A stretch of DNA of 64,000 nucleotides from assembly GCA_016191425.1 (NCBI GenBank), contig JACPOR010000008.1, positions 62,001 through 126,000 of the forward strand, given 5' to 3'. This DNA is from Chloroflexota bacterium (lineage in GTDB: Bacteria > Chloroflexota > Limnocylindria > Limnocylindrales > CSP1-4). A model generated the notes under the pieces. It had not been told where the DNA came from. It did no database searches and was given only the letters and a program-made list of their open reading frames with translations. Shown one piece after another: positions 44,771 through 54,227 of this stretch; the first letter of the stretch is position 1; each line of letters starts with the position of its first letter. Both the position numbers and the translations under genes were made by a program.

Positions 44771-45250
44771 AAAGACGCCGGAGGGCACCGCCCACCCGCG
44801 CCGCGACGCGCGGTTCGCCCATCTCAACGCGGCGGTCCGGCTGCAGCTCTCGCTCGGCGAGCCGGTCATCAGCGTCGACACCAAGAAGACGGAGCTGGTC
44901 GGGCCGTTTCGCAACGGCGGCCGCGAGCCTCCAGAAGCTGGCCGACGAGACCGGTCTCGAGATCGCGGTCTGCCACTTCCCGCCGGGCACCAGCAAGTGG
45001 AACAAGATCGAGCACCCCCTGTTCAACGCGATCACCCAGAACTGGCCCGGCAAGCCGCTCGTCAGCCACGAGGTGATCGTCAAACTCATCGCGGCGACGA
45101 CGACCCGTACCGGTCTGCGGGTCCGGAGCGCGCTCGACACCAACGACTACCCGGCCAGGGTGACCGTGCGCGACGCCGACACGGAGACACTCCACTCCAG
45201 CCCGACGCCTTCTACGGCGAGTAGAACTACTCGCTCCTCCCTCGCCTCAT
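44771..45250 (+). pseudogene. ISAzo13-like transposase relic
   Basis: C-terminal part of a transposase, interrupted. One frame reads KTPEGTAHPRRDARFAHLNA and VISVDTKKTELVGPFRNGGRE; then about 80 expected residues are missing and the reading jumps frame to LADETGLEIAVCHFPPGTSK, WNKIEHPLFNAITQNW, and SHEVIVKLIAATTTRTGL. The family end GEWNY appears as GE-stop-NY because TGG is replaced by TAG near 45222. Starts 3 bp after the aminotransferase stop. Internal deletion, frameshift and nonsense codon all show it is dead. Confidence 0.85.
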
Positions 45251-45740
45251 GCTCCCCCAGGAATGAGGGCGGAGATTCTGTGGCTGTCCCTGACTCCCAA
45301 TTGGCAATCCTGAACGACTGAGCTTGGCCGCGATGCAGGATCGACGGACCACGGTCGATTGGGGGCACTGGCCCTGCTGGCTCGTTGAAGATCACCAACC
45401 CGTCGTGAGCGGCCACCGGGCCAGGGCCGGCGGCCAGCAGCGCTGGCGGGCCGGTTTCCCGGGCAGCCCCGTTGGCAATGTCACCGGGACAAAACCGGTG
45501 GGACACTCCTCCGGTGGGCAGTGGCAACGGGCGGCAGCACCCGTCGCCAATGTCGCCGCAGTGGCACCGGCCAGTGCCAATCGGCCTCACCTGTAGTGGC
45601 ACGGGGCGTCACCGGCAAGTTGCACGGGGCAGCGCAAGTGGGCAGTGGCAACGGGGCAGGGGTCGCGGTCGGCCGGGGACGCGAGGGGCACCGTGCCCAA
45701 CACGTTGGCACGCAAGGTCGAGTATCGACCAGTCCAGTCA
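45251..45740. other. decayed intergenic DNA with many short inverted repeats
   Basis: About 490 bp rich in GTGGCA/TGCCAC and TGTCACCGG/CCGGTGGGACA pieces (for example TGGCAC at about 45560 facing GTGCCA at 45574). This looks like the terminal repeats of a lost insertion element, possibly IS21-like. No reading frame with a family motif. Confidence 0.45.
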
Positions 45741-45744
45741 CCGA

Positions 45745-46030
45745 ACGTAACGAGACCGGGTCCGTCTGTAGGCTGGGTCCGTCCGCCTGGGCCCCGAGAC
45801 GCACCTGGTCGGCGTCCAGCACACCGAGTCCGATGGTTTCGAGGATCGCACGGGCGCGGCGCGCGAGTTCGGGTAGCGCGATCGTCCGGAGATCAAGCTT
45901 CCGCTCCGTTGGTTATGGCACGCCAGTCGGATCACAACGAGACCGAGGCGGTACCGGCCCGTCTCGGCGTCCTGTTCGACCAAGCCGCGCAATTTGAGGC
46001 TCGACCGCAGCCGTGACCCCGTCGAATTGT
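45745..46030 (-). pseudogene. IclR-family regulator relic
   Basis: Minus-strand reading gives RLRSSLKLRGLVEQDAETGR and YRLGLVVIRLA, the winged-helix end of an IclR DNA-binding domain. A second frame then continues with LPELARRARAILETIGLGVL and DADQVRLG, the start of the effector domain. The frame change near 45890 and the missing C-terminus indicate a degraded gene. No start or stop can be placed. Confidence 0.5.
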
Positions 46031-46136
46031 GGAGCCCGAGCCGGAGGCCGGCCGGGACGACCCCGCCGACTTCGCCGGAGGCCGGCCGGGACGTCGTGTC
46101 AGGCGAGCTGACACGGCGGGCGCGTACAGTCGAATC

Positions 46137-49100
46137 GTGCAACTCCTGGATGACCACCTCGTGCTCAGCGCGACGGATCTCGTCGGCTACCTCGCCTGCG
46201 ACCATCTCGCGACCCTCGAACTGGGGCGGGTCGCCGGTCTCTGGGAGCGCCCCAATCGCCGGGACGATCCCACCATCGCACTCATCCAAGAGAAGGGCGA
46301 CCTGCATGAGGCCGACTTCCTCGCTCGACTTCGGGCCGAGGGCAGATCGGTGGTCGAGATCCGGAAGGACGACCTGAAGACGGTTCCGGCCCTGGTCGCC
46401 GCGGCGACCGAAACCCGGGCCGCGATGCAGGGAGGTGCCGACGTGATCTACCAGGCGACCTTCTTTGACGGGACCTGGCGGGGACACGCCGACTTCCTGT
46501 TCAAGCGCACGGATCGACCGTCGCCCCTGCTCGGCTCCTGGAGCTACGACATCGCGGATACCAAACTCGCCCGATCGGTGAAGGCCGGGGCAGTCCTCCA
46601 GATGTGCGTCTATGCCGGGCTGCTGGAACCGGTCCAGGGCACCCCACCCGAGTGGCTCGTCGTCATTACCGGCGACCGCGTGGAGCACCGCCATCGGGCC
46701 GAGGACTTCGCGGCGTATTTCCGCTTCGTTCGGGCGCGCTTCGAAGCACGGATCGCGCGTGACGCGGCCGACCCGGCGGCCTCCCCGACCTACCCGGATC
46801 CGGTCGATCACTGCCGGGTCTGCGCATGGTCCCCGACCTGCATCCAGCGCCGTCGAGACGATGACCACCTGTCAATCGTTGCCGGAATGCGACGCGTCGA
46901 TACGGAGCGGCTGAACGAGGGTGGCGTCTCGACGCTGGCCGCCCTCGCAGGGACGCCGCCCGATCCGATCCCGGCGGGGATCCCGGGGCCTCAGTTCCAG
47001 CGCCTTCGCAACCAGGCAAGGCTGCAACTCCATGAGCGGAACACGCAACAGCGGGCCTTCGAATTGATCGAACCGAGCGCCGGCGAGGGCCGACGCGGCC
47101 TCGGCCTGCTGCCCGACCCGTCGCTCTGGGACGTCTTCTTCGACATCGAGGCGGACCCCTGGGCCAACGAGGCCGGTCTCGAGTACCTCCTCGGCGTCGT
47201 CACCATCGATGGCGGCGTGCCGGTCTACAACCCGATCTGGGGCCGTGATGCAACGGAGGAGCGGCGGGCCTTCGAGCAGTTCATCGACTTCGTGATCGCC
47301 CGGCGGGCAGCCCATCCCGACCTGCATGTCTTCCACTACGGCGGCTACGAGTCGGGGGCGATCAAACGCCTCATGCAGCGCCACGGAACCCGCTTCGAGG
47401 AGGTCGACACGCTCCTTCGAGGCGACGTCCTCGTGGACCTGCTAACCGTCGTCCGACAGGGCGTTCGCGCGTCCGTCGAGTCGTATTCGTTGAAGCAGAT
47501 CGAGAAGTTCTACATGCCGGTCCGCGATGGACCGGTCACCGAGGCCGGATTCTCGGTCGTCGAGTTCGAACGCTGGCTCAAGACCTCCGATCCGTCGATC
47601 CTCGCTGGGATCGCCGACTACAACCGGGACGATTGCGTGTCCACCTGGATGCTCCGTGACTGGCTCGAGGCACGACGCGACGAGGCGATCGATCAATGGC
47701 CCGACGGCGACTGGACCCGTTCCGTGCCGGCGGCCGGCGAGGCGAGTGCCGCCGTGTCCGAGTGGGAGGCACGGGTCCTCGATCGGGTCGACGGCCTGAC
47801 AGCGACCCTCGACCCCGTCGACACCGGCGAGCAGGCGTCGGCCCGCCGGCTGCTCGCGGACGTCCTCGATTGGCATCGGCGCGAGGAGAAGTCGCAGTGG
47901 TGGCGCTACTTCGAGTTGAAGGACGACACCACCGTCGAGGAGCTCGTGGCAGAGCGCGACGCGCTCGGAGGTCTCGAGTTCGACGGCGAGGAGGAGCCCG
48001 ACGGACGGCTCCGCATCCTCCGTTACCGGTTCGAGCCGCAGGACCACCCGTTCAAGCGGGGCGACGCCCCGACGGACTACACGACTGGCGGCGGTGTCGG
48101 CGTCGTTGAACGCGTCGACGACGCCCGTGGGCGCATCTGGCTTCGCCGCAGGAGCGGATCCTGGGACCACCCCGTCGGGCTGCTCGGCCCGAAGCCGATC
48201 CCGAGTGTCGCCATGCGCGAGGCGCTGCTGCGGGTCGCGGACGACGTGATCGCCCACGGCATCGGGGATGCGGGGCGGTACCCCGCCGTCGCACAACTGC
48301 TCCTTCGCCGCCCGCCCCGCATCCGCGGTCACGAGGGCGGCGACCTGGTCGACCCTGACGCGGATCTCGTCGCCGCGGCGAGGCACGTCGGACGCAGCCT
48401 CGACCGGACGGTCCTGCCGATCCAGGGTCCGCCGGGCACCGGCAAGACATACACGGCGGCGCGCATGATCACCGCACTCGTCGCCGCGGGTGCCCGCGTG
48501 GCGGTGACGGCACAGTCCCACAAGACCATCACGAACCTGCTCGAGGAGGTCCTCGTGGCCGCGGTGGAGCCATCCGGCGGTGGCCGGCCGCCCATCCTGC
48601 CGCGCATCATCCAGAAGGCGGGCGACCTCGATTCGCATCTGCCGCCCGGTGAGCGGGTCACGATCACCGACGACGGCCCGACGGTCGATCGCGCCGTCCG
48701 GGATGGCTCGGTTGACGTTGTCGGCGGGACCAGCTGGTTGCTCGCTCGCGCCCAGCTCGACGCGGCCAGCGGCAATCGGGCGGATCCATTCTTCGAGGTG
48801 CTCTTCGTCGACGAGGCCGGCCAGTTCTCGCTCGCCAACCTCCTCGCGGTCGCGACCTGTGCGCGATCCATCGTCCTGGTCGGCGATCCGAACCAGCTGC
48901 CGATGGTCACGCAGGGCGTGCATCCGCCCGGCGCAGACGCCTCGGCACTCCAGCACCTGGTGGGTGGATCCGTGACGGTCCCCCCGGATCGGGGCCTGTT
49001 CCTGGGGGTCTCGCGGCGGCTCCATCCCCTGGTCAATGCCTTCGTGTCCCCGGCGTTCTACGAGGATCGCCTGACAACACATCCATCGACGGCGATTCGC

Positions 49101-49631
49101 GTGGTCGGTGGAGACGGCGAGCTCGCCGGTGCCGGGATTCGCTGGCGGCCCGTCGTTCACGCCGGCGATGCCTCGCGGTCCCTTGCCGAGGCGGAGGCCG
49201 TCGTCGACCTGGTCCAATCGCTCATGGGGCGAGCGTGGACGGACAGGGACGGTGCCACCCGGACGCTCGACCTGGACGACGCTATCGTCGTGGCGCCCTA
49301 CAACGCCCAGGTCGCCGAGATCCAGGGCGTCATGGAGCGCCGAATGGGTCGGACGGGCAATGTCGGGACCGTCGACAAGTTCCAGGGCCGCGAGGGTGTC
49401 GTCGCGATCTACTCCCTCGCAAGCTCGAGCCGTGAAGACGCTCCGCGCGACATGACGTTCCTCTACTCCCGGCACCGGCTGAACGTCGCCGTGTCGCGAG
49501 CTGAGAGCATCGCGATCATCGTCGCGTCGCCGACCCTGCTCGAGGCGGGTTGTCGGACGCCCGAGGAGATGCACCTGGTCGACGCACTCTGTCGCTTCGT
49601 GGAGACCGCGGATGCCCAGGCAAGACCCTGA
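46137..49631 (+). CDS. RecB-like nuclease / RNase H-like / UPF1-type helicase fusion (TM0106 family)
   Basis: 1164 residues from GTG 46137; longer readings cross the IclR relic. Three modules: an N-terminal RecB/Cas4-like nuclease of the TM0106 type (about 8-260; key stretch DIADTKLARSVKAGAVLQM) with a cysteine group HCRVCAWSPTC; an RNase H-like DEDD exonuclease fold (about 335-515; FFDIEADPW, HVFHYGGYES, YNRDDCVSTWML); and a superfamily-1 UPF1-type helicase (about 745-1150) with Walker A GPPGTGKTYTAARMI near residue 763, Walker B LFVDEAGQF, GDPNQLPM, QGREGVVAIYS and NVAVSRAES. Probably processes or repairs DNA or RNA ends; the biological role is unknown. It stands alone, flanked upstream by relics and downstream by a convergent peptidase gene. 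Confidence 0.87.
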   Translation: MQLLDDHLVLSATDLVGYLACDHLATLELGRVAGLWERPNRRDDPTIALIQEKGDLHEADFLARLRAEGRSVVEIRKDDLKTVPALVAAATETRAAMQGGADVIYQATFFDGTWRGHADFLFKRTDRPSPLLGSWSYDIADTKLARSVKAGAVLQMCVYAGLLEPVQGTPPEWLVVITGDRVEHRHRAEDFAAYFRFVRARFEARIARDAADPAASPTYPDPVDHCRVCAWSPTCIQRRRDDDHLSIVAGMRRVDTERLNEGGVSTLAALAGTPPDPIPAGIPGPQFQRLRNQARLQLHERNTQQRAFELIEPSAGEGRRGLGLLPDPSLWDVFFDIEADPWANEAGLEYLLGVVTIDGGVPVYNPIWGRDATEERRAFEQFIDFVIARRAAHPDLHVFHYGGYESGAIKRLMQRHGTRFEEVDTLLRGDVLVDLLTVVRQGVRASVESYSLKQIEKFYMPVRDGPVTEAGFSVVEFERWLKTSDPSILAGIADYNRDDCVSTWMLRDWLEARRDEAIDQWPDGDWTRSVPAAGEASAAVSEWEARVLDRVDGLTATLDPVDTGEQASARRLLADVLDWHRREEKSQWWRYFELKDDTTVEELVAERDALGGLEFDGEEEPDGRLRILRYRFEPQDHPFKRGDAPTDYTTGGGVGVVERVDDARGRIWLRRRSGSWDHPVGLLGPKPIPSVAMREALLRVADDVIAHGIGDAGRYPAVAQLLLRRPPRIRGHEGGDLVDPDADLVAAARHVGRSLDRTVLPIQGPPGTGKTYTAARMITALVAAGARVAVTAQSHKTITNLLEEVLVAAVEPSGGGRPPILPRIIQKAGDLDSHLPPGERVTITDDGPTVDRAVRDGSVDVVGGTSWLLARAQLDAASGNRADPFFEVLFVDEAGQFSLANLLAVATCARSIVLVGDPNQLPMVTQGVHPPGADASALQHLVGGSVTVPPDRGLFLGVSRRLHPLVNAFVSPAFYEDRLTTHPSTAIRVVGGDGELAGAGIRWRPVVHAGDASRSLAEAEAVVDLVQSLMGRAWTDRDGATRTLDLDDAIVVAPYNAQVAEIQGVMERRMGRTGNVGTVDKFQGREGVVAIYSLASSSREDAPRDMTFLYSRHRLNVAVSRAESIAIIVASPTLLEAGCRTPEEMHLVDALCRFVETADAQARP

Positions 49632-49757
49632 TCGTCTGCTGGTGCGCCAAGCGAGGCACCGCACGACTCACCTCAGATCCCGGGGCGCGGCGATCGGATC
49701 CATCCTCCCTTCCTCGATCATGGCCCAGCGAGGCCGCCGGATCGGGCTCGTGGCGGG

Positions 49758-51098
49758 CTATTCGGTCGGTGTCGGCGGCGCGCTCGACGCGACAGCCGTC
49801 GTGATCCTCCGCTCGTTTCCCCTGCCGGGCGAAAGCAGTTCCGCGACCCAGGCCGCAAGCACCCGCGCGCAGGCCACCACGTCGTCGACCGGGACCGACT
49901 CGTCCGCGCTGTGGGCCTTCGCGATGTGGCCCGGACCAAAGATCACGGTCGGCGTCCGGCCCTCGTTGACGAGGAGGCGCATGTCGGCCCCGTAGGGTTC
50001 GCCCAGGAAGGCCGGGCGTCGACCGAGGGTCGCCTCGACGACTGCGCCCAGCGACAGCGGCAGGGGATGGTCTGCGGGAACGCGCGCCGATGAGAACCGG
50101 CCGCCCACGAGTTCGATCGTCGGGCGATGCTCGCGGAGGAAGGGATGGGCGTCCGCCGCCGCGGCGATACATGCCCGCAGGCGGATCTCGGCGTCCTGCC
50201 ACGATTCTCCGAGGGCGACGCCATAGCGCCCATCCGCGACGACCTCATCCATCACCGTGGACGCCCACTCCCCGCCTCGAACGATCCCGATGATCGTGGG
50301 ATATGGAAGTCCGAGGGCCGTCATCAAGGGATCCGTCTCCGCCGTGTTCCGGACCGTTTCATCGGTCTCGAGCGCATGCACCAGGTGCTCCAGGTTGGAC
50401 AGCGCGGAAACCCCCTCGCGCCGCATCGACGCATGGGCGGCTCGACCGGGAACCGTGAGACGGAAGACGATGGCGCCTGCATGGGCGATGACCACGTCCA
50501 TGTCAGTCGGCTCGGTGATAACGGCCATCTCGCCCGTTGCGCCGGCACGAATGGCGGCGAGCATGCCCTGTCCGCCGTCCTCTTCCGAGGGGACGAAGAC
50601 GGCCAGGAGCTCGCCCTCGAACCGATCCGCAACCCCGGATACGACCAGGGCGCGAAGCGCGGCGAGGATCGAGGCGTCCCCGCCCTTCATGTCGCAGGAC
50701 CCGCGGCCGTACAGCTGACCGGCGCGAACCTCGGCACCCCACGGGTCGAAGGTCCATGAGTCTGGCGTCCCGACCGGGACGACATCGGTGTGGCCGACCA
50801 ACAGGATCCGACGACCACCGGGCCGGCCGAGTCGTGCGAAGACAACCGGCAAGTCCGAGCGGGCCATCTCCTCGCCCGGCCAGTCCGGATCAGTCCTCGC
50901 GAACACCGCGGGGTCCGTTTCCACGCGCTCGACACGGCAGCCGATCTCCGTCAGGAGGTCGGCGACGAGATCCTGGACGGCGCGCTCGTTGCCGGTGACG
51001 CTCGGGGTTCGCACGAGGCGTGAGAGGTCGGTGATCGCGCGCGTTCCATCGACGGCGTCCGCCGCGCGCCGGGCGGAGGCAGACAGGGGCTCAGCCAC
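49758..51098 (-). CDS. M20 family metallopeptidase (ArgE/DapE type)
   Basis: 446 residues. Zn ligands and neighbours: LVGHTDVVPVG (His, Asp), GRGSCDMKGGDA (bridging Asp), FVPSEEDGGQGM (Glu-Glu) and the C-terminal FGPGHIAKAHSADE (His). The lid/dimer domain lies at about 190-310. Substrates in the family are N-acyl amino acids or dipeptides. The gene overlaps the dimethylargininase-like gene by 8 bp, so it is the third member of an operon that starts with an aminotransferase; it could deacylate an amino-acid intermediate of that pathway. Confidence 0.92.
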   Translation of the reverse strand: MAEPLSASARRAADAVDGTRAITDLSRLVRTPSVTGNERAVQDLVADLLTEIGCRVERVETDPAVFARTDPDWPGEEMARSDLPVVFARLGRPGGRRILLVGHTDVVPVGTPDSWTFDPWGAEVRAGQLYGRGSCDMKGGDASILAALRALVVSGVADRFEGELLAVFVPSEEDGGQGMLAAIRAGATGEMAVITEPTDMDVVIAHAGAIVFRLTVPGRAAHASMRREGVSALSNLEHLVHALETDETVRNTAETDPLMTALGLPYPTIIGIVRGGEWASTVMDEVVADGRYGVALGESWQDAEIRLRACIAAAADAHPFLREHRPTIELVGGRFSSARVPADHPLPLSLGAVVEATLGRRPAFLGEPYGADMRLLVNEGRTPTVIFGPGHIAKAHSADESVPVDDVVACARVLAAWVAELLSPGRGNERRITTAVASSAPPTPTE

Positions 51099-51957
51099 GG
51101 AGGATCGGACGGGTCATGCAGGTCGGCCCACCCGAGCCGTTGATCCCGATCTCGGTCGCAGGGTACGTGTGGACCTCGCAGCCGGAGCGCGCCAGCGCTG
51201 CCGCCGTGGCCGGGTTTCCTTCGGCGAGGATGACAACGCCCGGCCGCACGGCCAGGACGTTGCAACCGAGGCTCCCGAATTCTTCCTCCGGCACGTCGAG
51301 CATCCTGATCCGGAGCTCGCGGAGCAGCTCCCACAGCCCAACCGGGAGGAGCGGCTTGAACACGACGGCGAGGTCGTCTGCGACCGGCGAGATGACCGAC
51401 AGCAGGTGGATCAGCTCGGCCGGACCACGCCAGTACGGGACGTCGAACACGCGCACGTCACCGCCGACGATCGCTGCCAGCTGGCGCGCCCCCGCCGAAT
51501 TGGTCCGCAGCGTGCGCCCGATGCAGAGAACATCGGGACGAAGCCAGAACGTGTCGCCGCCCTCGATCGTCCCGGGGGCTTCGATCCGGCCGATTGTCGG
51601 AATCCCGGCGGCCGCCGTCCACGCCTCGAGCACGGCCGGCTCTCCGAGCCGGTTCGGCTTGCCGGGCCGGAGCGGGATCGCGCCCCGGTCCGACACCAGG
51701 AGCGGATCGAAGGTGTACACGAGGTCCGGGCTGGCGCCATCAGGCTCAAGGACATGGACCATGGGGCCGAGCGAGGCGAGGACCTCGACGAACCGATCGT
51801 GTTCGTGCTGGGCAAGCGGCAGGTCGACCTCGTGGAGGAAGCCATGGGTCGGATCGTTGAACGCCCGACCGAACGCCGATCCAGGCCGCTTGACAAGCAC
51901 CGACCGCAGGGGCGCGGTCATGCTCTGGGCGCCATAGAGGGATGGCACGCCCATCAT
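51091..51957 (-). CDS. dimethylarginine dimethylaminohydrolase-like protein (guanidino-group modifying superfamily)
   Basis: 288 residues. Features of the arginine-deiminase/DDAH fold: IEGGDTFWLRPDVLCIGRTLRTN, the histidine segment ELIHLLSVISPVADD and the catalytic cysteine near the C-terminus in GGPTCMTRPI. DDAH makes citrulline and dimethylamine from methylated arginine; related members act on other guanidines. Overlaps both neighbours (4 bp with the aminotransferase, 8 bp with the peptidase), so strong coupling. True substrate unproven. Confidence 0.85.
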   Translation of the reverse strand: MMGVPSLYGAQSMTAPLRSVLVKRPGSAFGRAFNDPTHGFLHEVDLPLAQHEHDRFVEVLASLGPMVHVLEPDGASPDLVYTFDPLLVSDRGAIPLRPGKPNRLGEPAVLEAWTAAAGIPTIGRIEAPGTIEGGDTFWLRPDVLCIGRTLRTNSAGARQLAAIVGGDVRVFDVPYWRGPAELIHLLSVISPVADDLAVVFKPLLPVGLWELLRELRIRMLDVPEEEFGSLGCNVLAVRPGVVILAEGNPATAAALARSGCEVHTYPATEIGINGSGGPTCMTRPILRG

Positions 51958-53345
51958 CCAGCCGAGTCCGACGCACGTGCCGAGCTCGAGGCACGTGCGG
52001 AGTCCGACGGGGCCGAGTCCGACGCACGTGCCGAGCTCGAGGCACGTGCCGAGCCCGAGGCACCGGCCGAGTCGGACGGGGCCGAGGCACCGGCCGGCAC
52101 GTCGGCCCCGGCGGCGATCCTGCCGAGGACGGCCAGCAGTCGATCGACCTCCTCCGCGGTGTTGTAGTGGGTCAGCCCGATGCGGACGATGCCCCCCGAT
52201 TCGGCGAGCCCGAGGCGTTCGATGAGGCCCGTCGCGTAGAAGTCGCCATCCCAGACCGCGATTCCCTCGGCGCCCAGCGCCACCGCAACAGCGTGCGAGG
52301 GCACCCCGGACAGCGTCAGCGCGGCCGTGGGCGTCCGCTGGCCGAAGCGGTCCGGGTCCGTGATTCCAAACAGGCGGACCCCATCGATCGCGGCGAGTCC
52401 GTCGTGGAGTCGTCGATACAGGGCCATCTCGGTCGCCCGGATCGCGTGCATGGCCGAGACGAGCTTCGTGCGCCGTGAGGCATCATCCGCGGCGCCGGCC
52501 ATGACACCGACCGACTCGAGATAGCCGATGGCGGCAAGTGCCCCGGCGTAGCCCTCGAAGTTCCCCGTCCCCGTCTCGAAGCGCGATTCGGACGGTCGAA
52601 CCTTGTACGTCGTCAGCGACCGCAGGATCGCATCGCGCCCATAGACCACGCCCACATGGGGCCCGAAGAACTTGTACACGGAGCAGGCAACGAAATCCGC
52701 GTCCACCGCGCGGGCGTCGATCGCGAGATGCGGCGCGGCGTGCACCGCATCTACGTACGCCCACGCCCCGACGCCGTGCGCCAGCTCGACGATCTGCGCC
52801 ACCGGATTGATGGTGCCAACGGCATTGGATGCCCAGCCGGCCGCAACGAGACGCGTCCGCGGGGAAAGGAACGGGCGCAGGTCGTCCAGTTGCAGCGTGC
52901 AATCGTCGAGGCGAGGTTCCCACCAGCGGATCACAAGGTCGCGATCCTTCGCGGCCGCGATCCACGGGTCGACGTTCGCCGCATGATCGAGTCCCGTCAC
53001 GACGATCTCGTCCCCCGGATCGAAGGCGGCCGTGATCGACCGGCTCAGGTGGAAGGTCAGTGTCGTCATGTTGGGGCCGAGGATGATCTCCGCGGCCGAA
53101 ACCCCGAGCAGGTCGGCCAGGGCTTCGTGGGCCGCCTCGACGATGGCGTCCGATGACGCCGACGTGGCAAACGCACCGCCATGGTTCGCGTTGGATGTCT
53201 CGTAGTAGCGCGCCACGGCGTCGATCACGGATGTGGGTACCTGCGTCCCGCCGGGGCCGTCGAAGAAGGCGAAGGGCCTCCCGTCGTGCGTCCGTGACAG
53301 GGCGGGAAACCGCGATCGGAGAGCCTGCACGTCAAGGTTCCTCAT
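51954..53345 (-). CDS. class V pyridoxal-phosphate aminotransferase (cysteine-desulfurase-like)
   Basis: 463 residues from ATG 53345. N-terminal FPALSRTHDGRPFAFFDGPGGTQ, PNMTTLTFHLS, the aspartate in YVDAVHAAPH and the PLP lysine in SVYKFFGPHVGVVYG. This is the subgroup of cysteine-desulfurase-like proteins of unknown substrate, without the SufS/IscS cysteine loop. The last 45 residues are a Ser/Ala/Arg repeat tail (SARASSSARASDSA) from expanded DNA repeats at 51960-52085. Ends with an ATGA overlap to the dimethylargininase-like gene. First gene of the operon, divergent from MarR (207 bp). Confidence 0.87.
   Translation of the reverse strand: MRNLDVQALRSRFPALSRTHDGRPFAFFDGPGGTQVPTSVIDAVARYYETSNANHGGAFATSASSDAIVEAAHEALADLLGVSAAEIILGPNMTTLTFHLSRSITAAFDPGDEIVVTGLDHAANVDPWIAAAKDRDLVIRWWEPRLDDCTLQLDDLRPFLSPRTRLVAAGWASNAVGTINPVAQIVELAHGVGAWAYVDAVHAAPHLAIDARAVDADFVACSVYKFFGPHVGVVYGRDAILRSLTTYKVRPSESRFETGTGNFEGYAGALAAIGYLESVGVMAGAADDASRRTKLVSAMHAIRATEMALYRRLHDGLAAIDGVRLFGITDPDRFGQRTPTAALTLSGVPSHAVAVALGAEGIAVWDGDFYATGLIERLGLAESGGIVRIGLTHYNTAEEVDRLLAVLGRIAAGADVPAGASAPSDSAGASGSARASSSARASDSAPSDSARASSSARASDSAG
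51958..52085 (-). repeat. degenerate repeat encoding the aminotransferase tail
   Basis: Units such as GCACGTGCCGAGCTCGAG and GAGTCCGACGGGGCCGAG occur two to four times each with a larger period of about 48 bp. They lie in frame and end at the overlap with the next gene. Confidence 0.8.
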
Positions 53346-53552
53346 CACGAGGATCCTAGCGGGCAACGGCTCGGCGCGCGCGCCCACGCTCGGCGCCCAG
53401 GCGAAAGCGGCGAGTGCCCATCGAGATCGAGTCGCCCGAACCGTCCGGCTGCCGTCGTGACTTCGCGCATACGGCGAGCCACGGACGGCGATGAAGCGCA
53501 CAGCCCGCACAGGTCGTTGGCCACGCAACGATCCGCAGGGTAGGATGTCCGG

Positions 53553-54227
53553 GTGACAGCATCGCGAACGGCCGTACGCGCGCGCGATATGGACCTTGGT
53601 CCGTGGCGTGCGTTCCTGCACGCCCACGCGCGCCTCGCCCGTCGATTGGACGAGGACCTGCGCGATCGGCACGCCCTGTCCCTGCAGGAGTATGAGACGC
53701 TCCTCCACCTCGCCGAGGCCCCTGATCATCGTCTGCGGATGGGCCGTCTCGCCGATTCGCTGCTGCTCTCCAAGAGCGGCGTCACGCGTCTCGTGGATCG
53801 GCTCGTCGATGACGGTCTCGTCGAGCGGTCGAGCTGCTCCAGCGACGCTCGCGGTGCCGAAGCCGCCCTCACCGGAACCGGACTGGCCCGACTGCGCTCT
53901 GCTGCACCGACGCACCTTGCCGGCATCCGCAACCACTTCTACGGAGCCATCGACACGGCCGATCTGGCGGTCGTCGGGCGCGTCATGAGCGCCATATCGT
54001 CGCAGCTCTGCGCGTCTGCCACGGTGTGCGACCACGACATCGACGAGGAGACTGGAGGAACCGCCCGGGCTCGCGGGAGAACCGCCGGGGCCCACGGTGA
54101 TGCCGCCGGTGGTCACGGTGATGCCGCCGGTGGTCACGGTGACGCCGCCGGGGCCCACCGTGACGGCGCCGGGGCCCAGCTTGACGCAGCAGGCACACCG
54201 ACCGTCGAGTCCCCCGCACGGACCTGA
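53553..54227 (+). CDS. MarR family transcriptional regulator with repeat tail
   Basis: 224 residues from GTG 53553; ATG 53589 is an alternative. Winged helix: LSLQEYETLLHLAEAP, RMGRLADSLLLSKSGVTRLVD (recognition helix), GLVERSSCSSDARGAEAAL (wing). Usual family length is 140-160; residues from about 165 are a Gly/Ala/His repeat tail (GDAAGGH three times) from a 21-bp DNA repeat at 54090-54160. Divergent from the aminotransferase-DDAH-M20 operon, so it may control it. Stop overlaps the presumed CTG start of the DUF72 gene. Confidence 0.85.
   Translation: MTASRTAVRARDMDLGPWRAFLHAHARLARRLDEDLRDRHALSLQEYETLLHLAEAPDHRLRMGRLADSLLLSKSGVTRLVDRLVDDGLVERSSCSSDARGAEAALTGTGLARLRSAAPTHLAGIRNHFYGAIDTADLAVVGRVMSAISSQLCASATVCDHDIDEETGGTARARGRTAGAHGDAAGGHGDAAGGHGDAAGAHRDGAGAQLDAAGTPTVESPART
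54090..54165 (+). repeat. 21-bp in-frame tandem repeat in the MarR C-terminus
   Basis: GGTGATGCCGCCGGTGGTCA-type units repeat about three times, then continue as diverged copies. They add seven residues per copy. Confidence 0.9.

Noticed and set aside
47442..49664. 740-codon minus-strand open frame
   Set aside because: Antisense to the helicase module that carries all Walker and superfamily-1 motifs.
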